Assembly: GCF_000686805.1 (NCBI RefSeq)
Contig: NZ_KK366018.1
Coordinates: 99,759-163,758 of the forward strand
DNA: 64,000 nucleotides
Source of the DNA: Bacillus sp. UNC41MFS5
Lineage (GTDB): Bacteria; Bacillota; Bacilli; Bacillales_B; DSM-18226
Direction of reading: 5' to 3'
Below, piece after piece: positions 1 to 7,516 of this stretch. How positions within the stretch are numbered: the stretch's first letter is position 1; each line of letters opens with the position of its first letter. Made by a program: the position numbers and the translations under genes. Below the pieces are notes generated by a model that was given only the letters and a program-made list of their open reading frames with translations, did no database searches and had not been told where the DNA came from.

Positions 1-1
1 T

Positions 2-118
2 TGGATAGCAGGAACAGCGATGGCATTTAGCTCGGTATCGGTAGTGTTAAATGCGCTGCGTTTACAGCGAGTGAAACTAAATGAGGCAAAAAAATTCATT
101 AATAAAGGAGTGACAGGT
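2..118 (+). CDS. copA: C-terminal tail of a CopA-type copper P-type ATPase (partial, 5' end outside window)
   Basis: The frame opening at base 2 gives WIAGTAMAFSSVSVVLNALR followed by LQRVKL. This is the typical last membrane helix and tail of copper-exporting P1B-type ATPases, where the MxxSS motif belongs to the transmembrane metal site. The rest of the protein lies upstream of the window. In relatives the protein ends within a few residues of LQRVKL. Here no stop codon follows, and the frame runs through NEAKKFINKGVTG straight into the next gene, whose ATG at 119 is in the same frame. The two may be one fused polypeptide, or the next gene may restart at its own ribosome site. ATPase identity is sure; the fusion is an observation that needs a sequencing check. 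Confidence 0.8.
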
Positions 119-991
119 ATGAGGAAATGGGCAATAGCAGGGATTCTTTATGTTACGGTCGTCATTTTTGGATTCCAGGCATATGATCAATGGGTTGTGG
201 AAGATCAAGGCTCGGCTGCTCAGGCAGAAAGCAAAGGCGATAAAATGGAGATGGGTGAAAACAAAAGTAATCAAAAAATGAGTGGAGGTCATCAGCAGGA
301 AGAGAAGGCAAGCACTCATGGGCATGAAATGGCTTCAGGAAATCATGAAGGCAGCGAGGTTAATGTCTTTGTCCAAAATGATAAAAATAACCTCAAGATC
401 TTCTTAAAAGACAAGGCTGGTAACCCGATTGACGAGTTAGAAGTGAATCATGAGAAAGAATTACATCTAATCATCGTTGATGAACAACTGCAGAAATATT
501 ATCATGTGCACCCGAAACGAACAGGGAAAGGCGAATTTACGATAAAGAACACCCTCCCAGATGGTTTTTATAAAGCGTTTATCGATATTAAACCGACATA
601 TTTTGCATATAAAGTAGAGCCGGTTCCATTTATCGTTGGAAATCCCAACGAAACAAATGATGGTCATAAGCTAATTCCAGACACGAAGTTCAGCAAAGTG
701 GTGGATGGAGAAACGGTTTCCTTAAAGGTAAGTTCCTTTAAGGCAGGCGAACCAGTAACGATATCTTTTGATTTAGATCAAACCAATTTGACTCCTTATC
801 TAGGAGCAATGGGGCACGTAGTTATCCTAGATGAATATGGGAAAGAGTTCCTCCATGTTCATCCGTCCAATGATCATGAGCCAATTTTTGAAACATCTTT
901 CGAAAAGCCTGGCATCTATAAAATTTGGGCAGAGTTTAAACAAAATGGTAAGGTAAGAGCTTTTCCGTTTGTGATTGAGATAAAAGAATAA
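119..991 (+). CDS. Membrane-anchored His/Met-rich protein with HVHP motifs, probably copper-related
   Basis: The protein has 290 residues from the ATG at 119, which follows AAAGGAG at a suitable distance. Residues about 4-22 form one hydrophobic helix (signal anchor). Residues about 43-78 are rich in His, Met, Lys and Glu (MEMGE, MSGGH, HGHEMASGNH), typical of Cu(I)/Cu(II) binding. Two beta-rich segments follow, each with an HVHP motif (YYHVHP and FLHVHP) and a GAMGHVVILDE stretch, as in YtkA-like secreted proteins found beside copper pumps. The likely role is extracytoplasmic copper binding or delivery together with the ATPase just upstream. The reading frame is continuous with that ATPase. 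The copper role is inferred from composition and neighbourhood; no enzymatic motif was seen. Confidence 0.75.
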   Translation: MRKWAIAGILYVTVVIFGFQAYDQWVVEDQGSAAQAESKGDKMEMGENKSNQKMSGGHQQEEKASTHGHEMASGNHEGSEVNVFVQNDKNNLKIFLKDKAGNPIDELEVNHEKELHLIIVDEQLQKYYHVHPKRTGKGEFTIKNTLPDGFYKAFIDIKPTYFAYKVEPVPFIVGNPNETNDGHKLIPDTKFSKVVDGETVSLKVSSFKAGEPVTISFDLDQTNLTPYLGAMGHVVILDEYGKEFLHVHPSNDHEPIFETSFEKPGIYKIWAEFKQNGKVRAFPFVIEIKE

Positions 992-1032
992 GACTGTCAC
1001 AACATAAACGGTTATATAAAGGGGAGATTCGA

Positions 1033-2073
1033 ATGACATATGACGTAGTTGTGATTGGTGGGGGCCAGGCTGGTTTATCTATGGGGTATTACCTCAAGCC
1101 ATCCTCGTTATCTTTTATCATATTAGATGATCATGCTGCAGCAGGCGATGTTTGGCGGATGAGGTATGATTCGCTGGTCTTATTTACACCACGAGCCTAC
1201 AGTTCCTTACCTGGTTTGGCATTACCTGGTGAACCATCCGGATTCCCGACCAAGGATGAAATCGCTGATTATCTAGAACTTTACGCTCGTACTTTTGAAT
1301 TGCCGATTCAGCATCATTGTCATGTTCAAAAAGTACAAAAGGAAAACCAACTATTTACAGTGACAACCGAAGATTCCCTTATAAAAGCAAGGAATATAGT
1401 GGTGGCAACCGGTCCATTCCACACTCCTAAACTACCATCATTTGCAAAAGAACAATCAACCCATGTCGTACAACTTCATTCTTCCCAATATAAAAACCGT
1501 AGTCAACTTAAAAGTGGTGCTGTCTTAGTTGTCGGCGGCGGTAATTCTGGCGCACAAATAGCAGTGGAATTATCTGAACATCATGAAACATTCTTATCAG
1601 TTGGGCAACGGCTCCGTTTTCTTCCCCTAACCGTTGCCGGGAGAAGTATCTTTTGGTACTTTGACAAACTCGGAATTTTAAAAGCAAATCGCCACTCGTT
1701 CATTGGGAAGAACATTCAAAATCAGGGAGATCCAATCTTCGGTTATAATCTAAAAGAGAATCTAAAGAATAATAGTGTCATGCTTAAAGGCAGAACCAAA
1801 TCAATCGATCATGATGAGATTCGTTTTGAGGATCAGTCGGTTATAAAAGTGGAGAATGTTATTTGGGCAACAGGCTTTAACCCGAATTACTCATGGATAG
1901 ATATGCCGACTCTTTTAGATCATCGAGGACTCATTAAGCACAATAGAGGGGTAACTGAAATCGAAGGAGTGTATTTTCTTGGTTTACCATGGCAGCACAC
2001 AAGGGGATCCGCTCTCCTATTAGGAGTGGGAGATGACGCCAAATTTTTGTCTCAACACATTTCCAAGAGCTAG
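1033..2073 (+). CDS. FAD/NAD(P)-dependent flavin monooxygenase-like oxidoreductase (CzcO type)
   Basis: This protein has 346 residues. The N-terminus has the FAD dinucleotide motif VVVIGGGQAGLSMGYYL (about 5-21), followed by the GDVWRMRYDSL stretch typical of flavin-containing monooxygenases. A second Rossmann motif, VLVVGGGNSGAQIAVEL (about 163-179), binds NAD(P)H. A late ATGFNPNY segment matches the conserved ATG motif of the family. Members are often called CzcO or trimethylamine/Baeyer-Villiger-type monooxygenases, and some lie beside metal-resistance genes, as this one does. GGGGAGA lies before the ATG. The spacing from the copper gene is 41 bp, so co-transcription is possible. The substrate cannot be deduced. 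Confidence 0.85.
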   Translation: MTYDVVVIGGGQAGLSMGYYLKPSSLSFIILDDHAAAGDVWRMRYDSLVLFTPRAYSSLPGLALPGEPSGFPTKDEIADYLELYARTFELPIQHHCHVQKVQKENQLFTVTTEDSLIKARNIVVATGPFHTPKLPSFAKEQSTHVVQLHSSQYKNRSQLKSGAVLVVGGGNSGAQIAVELSEHHETFLSVGQRLRFLPLTVAGRSIFWYFDKLGILKANRHSFIGKNIQNQGDPIFGYNLKENLKNNSVMLKGRTKSIDHDEIRFEDQSVIKVENVIWATGFNPNYSWIDMPTLLDHRGLIKHNRGVTEIEGVYFLGLPWQHTRGSALLLGVGDDAKFLSQHISKS

Positions 2074-2125
2074 GCTATTATGTATTCGGACTCCTTTTCG
2101 TGAAAAATCAAAACAAACATAAAAA

Positions 2126-2160
2126 GCGAAGCGTTTCAGCACAAGGAGGAAACGCTTCGC
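2126..2160 (-). terminator. Rho-independent terminator of the 2220-2693 gene
   Basis: A perfect 12-bp inverted repeat (GCGAAGCGTTTC / GAAACGCTTCGC) with an 11-nt loop. On the minus strand the stem is followed by TTTTT, so it ends the minus-strand gene. It may also stop transcription from the left. Confidence 0.85.
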
Positions 2161-2219
2161 TACGTATTGATGGATATAAAAAGAATCAACTAAGAAAGAG
2201 CCTATCGTTCTAGCAGCTT

Positions 2220-2693
2220 TTAACTTACAACAAAATCAGGTTCATTTAATCCTGAGACTAAAGCATCCCGCGCTTCTACTAAACCAAGTTTAATGAAAAA
2301 AAGCTGTCCATTGAGGCGTTCATCGTCAACGCTTAATAATAGTGCTTGGTCCATGTAGTTAATGGAATCTTCCGTCTTGTCCAATGCCAAGGATATCCGA
2401 TTGTCCGAAAGATTGATAAGGTGTTGGTTATCTTGAATTTGGGCAACTACAGGGGCGACTTGAATGACGGGATCACCCGGAAAATACGTATCAAAAGGTA
2501 ACCCTTTCATGGCAAGATACACCTCTGTTAGATGGTCAATGACATCTTGATAGTATTGGATTTTAATAGGGTTAGGTGGTAAGGGAAAATCGGACATTTC
2601 GAGAAAAAGGATTAAGGCATTGTCAGCATAACGGATGGCTTGTACCGTATATGCCAATGCTGTTCTTACATTTGTAATTAGGTGTGTGGACAT
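2220..2693 (-). CDS. Hypothetical helical protein, family not recognised
   Basis: This protein has 157 residues from the ATG at 2693, which is preceded by GGAG at 8 nt; a GTG three codons further up is less likely. No signal peptide or membrane helix is seen. The sequence alternates amphipathic helices (THLITNVRTALAYTVQAIRY, DQALLLSVDDERLNGQLFF) with a proline-rich link (DFPLPPNPIK), suggesting a helical bundle. It is transcribed against both neighbours and has its own terminator, so it is a single-gene unit. I do not recognise the family and assign no function. Confidence 0.6.
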   Translation of the reverse strand: MSTHLITNVRTALAYTVQAIRYADNALILFLEMSDFPLPPNPIKIQYYQDVIDHLTEVYLAMKGLPFDTYFPGDPVIQVAPVVAQIQDNQHLINLSDNRISLALDKTEDSINYMDQALLLSVDDERLNGQLFFIKLGLVEARDALVSGLNEPDFVVS

Positions 2694-2871
2694 TTTTTTC
2701 ACTCCAAACTGATGAATTGTTCTAGTGTATGTAAGTAAAACTAGCCTGTAAAGGACATAGCGGTAAATTTATTAAAATGTGTGATGTGGGCCGCCTATAC
2801 CTCTATTAGGAGAGGCGATGTTTTATAATAATATCAGCGGCATTTATGCAGTTAACGAACGGAGGCCTGTT

Positions 2872-3327
2872 ATGCTGGAATTTAGGATTGAGAAAATAAC
2901 CAACCTTCCTACGATTGAGTTATCTCCATTATTGATGGAAAGCAACGAAGAAGGTTTTCGGTTTATCGGTCGATTGGTTAATGATTATCAAAATGGTAAA
3001 AACACGTTTAATAAAAGAGGCGAGGGCCTATACGGTGTTTTCAACGAGAATAATGCTTTAATAGCAATTGGCGGAATAAATATTGATCCATATTCTAATG
3101 ACCCCGAAATAGGACGCCTCAGAAGATTTTATGTTTTAAAGGAGTATCGAAGAAAAGGAGTTGGCAGATTCTTAATAAACAAGATCCTATTTGACGTAAG
3201 AAGAACCTTTAAAGAAGTAGTTCTCCATACAGATACTGTGACTGGGGATCTTTTTTATAATTCGCTTGGATTTCTAAAAAGCATCGGGAATCCCAACTAT
3301 TCACATTATATCAGGCTTTATAAATGA
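2872..3327 (+). CDS. GNAT-family N-acetyltransferase
   Basis: The acetyl-CoA binding region reads RRFYVLKEYRRKGVGRFLIN, matching GNAT motif A (R/Q-x-x-G-x-G/A). It is followed by the LYNSLGF-like FYNSLGF of motif B. From the ATG at 2872 the protein has 151 residues, and GGAGG lies 6 nt before it. An in-frame ATG at 2818 also has AGGAG close by and would add 18 residues (MFYNNISGIYAVNERRPV) that are not part of the GNAT fold. I prefer 2872. A small hairpin (CCTCT/AGAGG) lies around the upstream ribosome site. The substrate is unknown. Confidence 0.85.
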   Translation: MLEFRIEKITNLPTIELSPLLMESNEEGFRFIGRLVNDYQNGKNTFNKRGEGLYGVFNENNALIAIGGINIDPYSNDPEIGRLRRFYVLKEYRRKGVGRFLINKILFDVRRTFKEVVLHTDTVTGDLFYNSLGFLKSIGNPNYSHYIRLYK

Positions 3328-3383
3328 TCAATCATTTAATGAAAAAATATTAATATAATTAGTATAGTTGGAGGATTGATAGT

Positions 3384-3872
3384 ATGATCATGATAAGAAA
3401 TGTAAAAATGGGAGATTTGACTCAGCTGGTGATTATAGAAAATCTATGTTTTTCAAAAGAAGAAGCAGCAACGAAAAATGCGTTCGAAAAGAGAATTGAA
3501 CTGATTCCAGATAGTTTTTTTGTTGCCGAAGTGGATGGAAAAATCGCAGGATTAGTCAATGGTCCCGTGATTGATAATGAATTCATCACAGATGATTTAT
3601 TTAGTATAACCAAGAGAAATCCAGCAAAGGGTGGTCATCAAAGTATTTTAGGACTAGCGGTGTCTCCTCATTTTCAAAGACACGGTATAGCGGCTGCCTT
3701 ACTAGCCCATCTTGAAAAAGAAGCAAGAACAAACAACCGCGAAACGATTACACTTACTTGTAAACAGGATTTAATCCGTTTCTATGAAAAGTTAGGTTAC
3801 CGTAATTTCGGTGTGTCCGCTTCCACACATGGGGGAGTTACATGGTACAACATGTGTAAAATGATAGGTTAA
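3384..3872 (+). CDS. GNAT-family N-acetyltransferase (arylalkylamine-like)
   Basis: This protein has 162 residues. Motif A reads ILGLAVSPHFQRHGIAAALL (about 88-107) and motif B contains LIRFYEKLGYRNFGVSAS, as in small amine acetyltransferases of the AANAT-like group. The HGGVTWYNM end is also typical of that group. GGAGG lies upstream of the ATG at 3384; a second in-frame ATG three codons down is possible. It follows the previous acetyltransferase by 56 bp and ends before a strong terminator, so the two may be one transcription unit. The substrate is unknown. Confidence 0.85.
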   Translation: MIMIRNVKMGDLTQLVIIENLCFSKEEAATKNAFEKRIELIPDSFFVAEVDGKIAGLVNGPVIDNEFITDDLFSITKRNPAKGGHQSILGLAVSPHFQRHGIAAALLAHLEKEARTNNRETITLTCKQDLIRFYEKLGYRNFGVSASTHGGVTWYNMCKMIG

Positions 3873-3900
3873 TTTTCATTAAATCAAAAATAAAGCACAA

Positions 3901-3940
3901 AAAAAAGATTCGAAGTTCACACGCTCTCGAATCTTTTTTT
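3901..3940 (+). terminator. Rho-independent terminator after the two acetyltransferase genes
   Basis: Stem AAAAAAGATTCGA / TCGAATCTTTTTT with a 13-nt loop, ending in a run of T. The A-rich left arm makes it usable in both directions. Confidence 0.9.
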
Positions 3941-3948
3941 ATCCTCTA

Positions 3949-3995
3949 GTTGAGAATAACCAATTTTGAGCAATCATTGGATATTCTCAACTTTT
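3949..3995. repeat. Inverted repeat, possibly a second terminator
   Basis: A 10-bp stem GTTGAGAATA / TATTCTCAAC (3949-3958, 3982-3991) encloses a further CCAAT / ATTGG pairing and is followed by TTTT. It lies 9 bp after the previous terminator. It could be a back-up terminator or part of the leader of the terC gene. Confidence 0.5.
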
Positions 3996-4165
3996 ATTGA
4001 TTTTGAGATCAAGGTTAGGGATGTTTTGGTTCATTTATCTTAATTCGTTACATACATTTAAATGAGGATGTTAGAACATCGCCAAATTGAGGTACAAGCA
4101 CTACAAGCACAATATGGACATGTCTTATGTCAATGATAAAAATGGAGCGAGGAAAGGGAGAAAAA

Positions 4166-4897
4166 ATGGAGTTTCTACATGAAATAATCAGTAGCTATAG
4201 TACATTTTTTTCACTAGAAGCCCTCAAGAATGTTTTTATGAACCCAACGAGTTGGGGTGTAATAGGGACTCTTGTTATTCTAGAAGGGTTATTATCAGCT
4301 GATAACGCCCTCGTTCTAGCTGTATTAGTGAAGAAATTACCTAAGAATCAACGAAAAAAAGCATTGTTCTACGGTATTTTTGGGGCATATCTTTTTCGTA
4401 TAATTGCGATTGGAATAGGTGTTACTTTAATTAATATTAATTGGATAAAAATTGTCGGGGGGCATTACTTACTTTGGATTGTTATTCAAAATTTTGTCAA
4501 GGACAATGACAGTGAGGGTGAAGTTCAAAATAATAAAATGGGGTTTTGGCGAACGGTTTTAACTGTGGAACTTATGGACATTGCTTTTAGTCTGGATAGT
4601 GTGATTGCGGCATTTGGTGTCTCTAATCAGGAATGGGTTTTATTTATTGGCGGGGTAATTGGGATCTTAATGATGCGTGGGGTAGCTCAACTATTCTTAG
4701 TGTTAATTGAAAAAGTTCCTGAAGTGGAAATCACGGCCTTTATTTTAATAGCTATTATTGCTATTAAAATGATTATCTCTGCATTTGGGTACCAATTAGA
4801 TGAATTTGTCTTCTTTTCTATCTTAATTGCTGTGTTCTCGGGAACATTCCTTGTTCATTTTGTAAGGAAAAATTCTGGGAATGAAAAAACATTGTAA
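4166..4897 (+). CDS. TerC-family integral membrane protein
   Basis: The protein has 243 residues from the ATG at 4166, which follows AAAGGGAG; an in-frame ATG 13 codons upstream lacks a good ribosome site. It has about seven hydrophobic helices and two acidic motifs typical of TerC: GLLSADNALVLAVLVKKLP in the second helix and ELMDIAFSLDSVIAAFG in the middle. Family members (YceF, YkoY, MeeF/MeeY of Bacillus) export manganese, in part to metallate secreted enzymes. The two acidic motifs are what the family uses for metal transport. A yybP-ykoY manganese riboswitch, common before ykoY, was looked for in 3995-4166 and not found. Confidence 0.88.
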   Translation: MEFLHEIISSYSTFFSLEALKNVFMNPTSWGVIGTLVILEGLLSADNALVLAVLVKKLPKNQRKKALFYGIFGAYLFRIIAIGIGVTLININWIKIVGGHYLLWIVIQNFVKDNDSEGEVQNNKMGFWRTVLTVELMDIAFSLDSVIAAFGVSNQEWVLFIGGVIGILMMRGVAQLFLVLIEKVPEVEITAFILIAIIAIKMIISAFGYQLDEFVFFSILIAVFSGTFLVHFVRKNSGNEKTL

Positions 4898-4911
4898 TCG
4901 GTACCATATCA

Positions 4912-4946
4912 GAAACCATCCATTCATTTGGATGGTTTCTTGTTTT
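4912..4946 (+). terminator. Rho-independent terminator of the terC-family gene
   Basis: A 10-bp stem GAAACCATCC / GGATGGTTTC with an 8-nt loop, followed by TTGTTTT, 14 bp after the stop codon. Confidence 0.9.
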
Positions 4947-5098
4947 GCAAGCAGAATCTACATGTATATTATTTTGGTGAAATTTCTAACTGCGAATATT
5001 TCGGAAATGAAAATAATTGACTAGTATGTTATTATAGACCATATATTACAAACGGATAAATTTTCTAAATATATTTAAGCTTTGGGAGATGGAGTAGC

Positions 5099-6304
5099 AT
5101 GCTAAACTGGAAACGAAATTTGTGGGTACTTTGGATCGGAGTCTTTTTTACAGCAGCAAGCTTTTCCATGGTCATTCCCTTTTTGCCAATTTTCCTGTTG
5201 CAAATTGGCGTACATGAACATACGGAATTGTGGTCAGGATTGTTATTTAGTGCAGCCTTCTTTTCAGGGGCAATCGCCTCACCGTTTTGGGGCAGGATGG
5301 CTGATAAATATGGGCGGAAACCGATGATTATTCGGGCCGGCTTTGTCCTCTTTGCCATCTATACGTTAATGGCCTTTGTCACCAATCCTTATCAGATATT
5401 AGTTCTACGAATCTTGCAAGGATTATTAAGTGGATTCATTCCTGGTGCCATCGCTTTGATTGGTACCAATACACCAGGTAACAAAGTGGGTTATGCACTT
5501 TCCCTTATTTCGTCAGCTTCCGCCTCAGGAAGTATTCTTGGTCCCTTGCTAGGTGGTGGGATTTCTCATTTGGTGGGAAATCGCTGGGCTTTTGCCAGTG
5601 CAGGGATGATCGTTTTCCTTGCTACACTTCTAATCATTTTTTGGGTAGTGGAGGAAAATTTTACTCCTAGTAAAGTTCGTGGGTCTGTTAAAAATGATTT
5701 TAAACTGGCCTTAACGAATCGTCCATTTTTCCTCGTTCTCATTCTCACGGTTGTTACAAGCTGTTCCATTATGACAATCGAACCTGTACTCCCTTTATAT
5801 ATCGTAAAATTGGGAGGGTCTTCCGAAAATGCCTCATTATTAGCGGGAGTGGTGTTCTCACTTCCAGGTATTGCAAGTGCGCTATTTGCTCCTTTTTGGG
5901 GGAAATGGGCAGACAAAGTGGGCTTTCAACGAGTTTTATTTATTGGTTTACTAGGCGGTGGAATCGGAACAATCACTCAAATACTATTCAGTCAAATTTG
6001 GGGATTTTCATTGATGCGCTTTGTGTTTGGAATATTTTTCTGTGCGGTCTTCCCAGCGCTCAATGGTCTTGTTGTAAAATCAACACCTGAGGATTTCCGT
6101 GGCCGGGCATTTAGTTTGAACCAAACCGCCAACCAAATTGGCGGGATGATTGGCCCGATTATTGGTGGTTTCCTCGGTGGGATTTTCCCTGTTCAAAGTG
6201 TCTTTATCGTAACAGGCATTTTATTATTAATCGCCTGCGGAATGGCCTATTGGAATGAGAAAAATTTAAACAGCCGTGCGCTTAAACGAAAAGCTTTAAC
6301 CTAA
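5099..6304 (+). CDS. MFS drug efflux transporter, 12 TM (DHA1 type)
   Basis: This protein has 401 residues with twelve predicted helices. The loop between helices 2 and 3 carries the MFS signature GRMADKYGRKP (about 63-73). Its repeat in the second half is GKWADKVGFQR. Motif C in helix 5 reads GSILGPLLGGGI (about 146-157), a proton-antiporter feature. The RGRAFSLNQTANQIGG stretch is typical of MdtG/YitG-like multidrug exporters. The gene starts at an ATG after GGGAGATGGAG and ends at a clear terminator, so it is monocistronic. Drug specificity cannot be read from the sequence. Confidence 0.88.
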   Translation: MLNWKRNLWVLWIGVFFTAASFSMVIPFLPIFLLQIGVHEHTELWSGLLFSAAFFSGAIASPFWGRMADKYGRKPMIIRAGFVLFAIYTLMAFVTNPYQILVLRILQGLLSGFIPGAIALIGTNTPGNKVGYALSLISSASASGSILGPLLGGGISHLVGNRWAFASAGMIVFLATLLIIFWVVEENFTPSKVRGSVKNDFKLALTNRPFFLVLILTVVTSCSIMTIEPVLPLYIVKLGGSSENASLLAGVVFSLPGIASALFAPFWGKWADKVGFQRVLFIGLLGGGIGTITQILFSQIWGFSLMRFVFGIFFCAVFPALNGLVVKSTPEDFRGRAFSLNQTANQIGGMIGPIIGGFLGGIFPVQSVFIVTGILLLIACGMAYWNEKNLNSRALKRKALT

Positions 6305-6318
6305 ATAGACTTCATGTG

Positions 6319-6357
6319 AAAAACCTCTTATCATATTTTTCGGATAAGAGGTTTTTT
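6319..6357 (+). terminator. Rho-independent terminator of the MFS gene
   Basis: Stem AAAAACCTCTTATC / GATAAGAGGTTTTTT with a 10-nt loop and a T run, 15 bp after the stop codon. Confidence 0.93.
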
Positions 6358-6391
6358 GTGGTAAATTAGAAGAATAGTAGGAGGGGTTTGA

Positions 6392-7216
6392 TTGTCTAGT
6401 CAACTTATAAAAAATAATGATCATTTACGTGCGGATTGTTTGAATTGTTTTGGGTTGTGCTGTGTGGCTTTGCCTTATGCGAAATCTGCTGACTTTGCCG
6501 TGGATAAAGAAGCAGGTACCCCATGTCCAAATTTGCAATCCGATTTCCGTTGTGGGATACATAAGAATCTTAGAAACGAAGGATATAGAGGCTGCGTTGG
6601 ATATGAGTGTTTTGGCGCAGGTCAAAAAGTTTCGCAAATTACCTATAAGGGCCAAGATTGGCGAGATGATCCATCTTTAGCTAAAGAAATGTTTGAAGTA
6701 TTTCCGATTATGCAGCAACTTCATGAGATGCTTTGTTACTTGAATGAAGCACTAAGTTTAGAAGAGGCGCAGCCTATTTCAAAAGAATTGATGTCTGTAT
6801 TAGAAGAAACGGAGCAGCTTACAACTCTAAGTCCTCCATCCATCATTGCGTTAAATGTTCCTGCCCATAGAGCAATGGTAAATGAGTTACTTCTCCGCAC
6901 AAGTGAACTTGTACGTGCTAAGATTTCGTCAAAGAAAAACATAAAAAAGAGAGTCTTCATTGGAGCAAAGTTAAAAGGAGCAGACCTTAGAGGAACTAAT
7001 TTAAGAGGTGCGTTGCTTATTGCAGCGGATTTAAGGAAATCAGATTTGCGAAAGGCAGATTTGATTGGCGCCGACTTAAGAGATGCTGATTTAAGCGGGG
7101 CTAATCTAACAGATAGTTTATTTCTGACGCAAGCTCAAGTCAATTCAGCAAAGGGAGATCGTACAACTAAATTACCATCTGACTTAAAAAGACCTGCTCA
7201 TTGGATAGCAGATTAA
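6392..7216 (+). CDS. Pentapeptide-repeat protein with an N-terminal Cys-rich domain
   Basis: This protein has 274 residues and starts at TTG 6392 after AGGAGGGG. Residues about 10-80 hold nine or so cysteines (CLNCFGLCC, PCPNLQ, RCGIH, GCVGYECFG), a spacing like the zinc/iron-chelating YkgJ-type domains. A helical linker follows. Residues about 190-245 contain consecutive A(D/N)LRxx pentapeptides (GADLRGTNLRGALLIAADLR), which fold as a right-handed quadrilateral beta helix of about ten repeats. Pentapeptide proteins include DNA-gyrase-protecting Qnr/MfpA types, but many have no known role. The Cys-rich front domain speaks against a simple Qnr. Function is unknown. Confidence 0.85.
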   Translation: MSSQLIKNNDHLRADCLNCFGLCCVALPYAKSADFAVDKEAGTPCPNLQSDFRCGIHKNLRNEGYRGCVGYECFGAGQKVSQITYKGQDWRDDPSLAKEMFEVFPIMQQLHEMLCYLNEALSLEEAQPISKELMSVLEETEQLTTLSPPSIIALNVPAHRAMVNELLLRTSELVRAKISSKKNIKKRVFIGAKLKGADLRGTNLRGALLIAADLRKSDLRKADLIGADLRDADLSGANLTDSLFLTQAQVNSAKGDRTTKLPSDLKRPAHWIAD

Positions 7217-7240
7217 GATTATGATAATCTGAGGAGGATT

Positions 7241-7502
7241 GTCGACCGAAGTTTTGAAAAATGAGAAGGGACGGTCGTCAATAGAGGTTCTTGACGACCG
7301 AATTTATTGAAAAGTTGAAGAGACGGTCGTCAATAGAGGTTCTTGACGACCGAAACTTTCGAAAAATTGAAGAGACGGTCGTCAATAGAGGTTCTTGCCT
7401 ACCGAATCTATCGAAAAATTGAAGAGACGGTCGATAATAAAGGGTATAGACGACCGAAACTTTCGAAAATAAGAAGAGACGGTCGTCAATAGACTGTTCT
7501 TA
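7241..7502. repeat. 52-bp tandem palindromic repeat array
   Basis: Five copies start at 7270, 7322, 7374, 7426 and 7478, exactly 52 bp apart. They are preceded by a half copy from 7241, and the last copy is cut at about 7502. Each full copy holds an inverted repeat GGTCGTCAA-9 nt-TTGACGACC and an AT-rich linker (about TTGAAGA). Copies three and four carry changes in the arms. The array fills the space between the pentapeptide gene and the convergent EF-G-like gene. It has no open frame of note, and there are no unique spacers, so it is not a CRISPR array. Confidence 0.9.
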
Positions 7503-7516
7503 CCCCCTACCCAACC

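Noticed and set aside
3995..4166. Manganese (yybP-ykoY) riboswitch before the terC-family gene
   Set aside because: The conserved sequence blocks of that riboswitch are not present, and no matching fold was seen.
7241..7502. Possible CRISPR array
   Set aside because: The spaced repeats are head-to-tail units with no unique spacers between them and no cas genes nearby.
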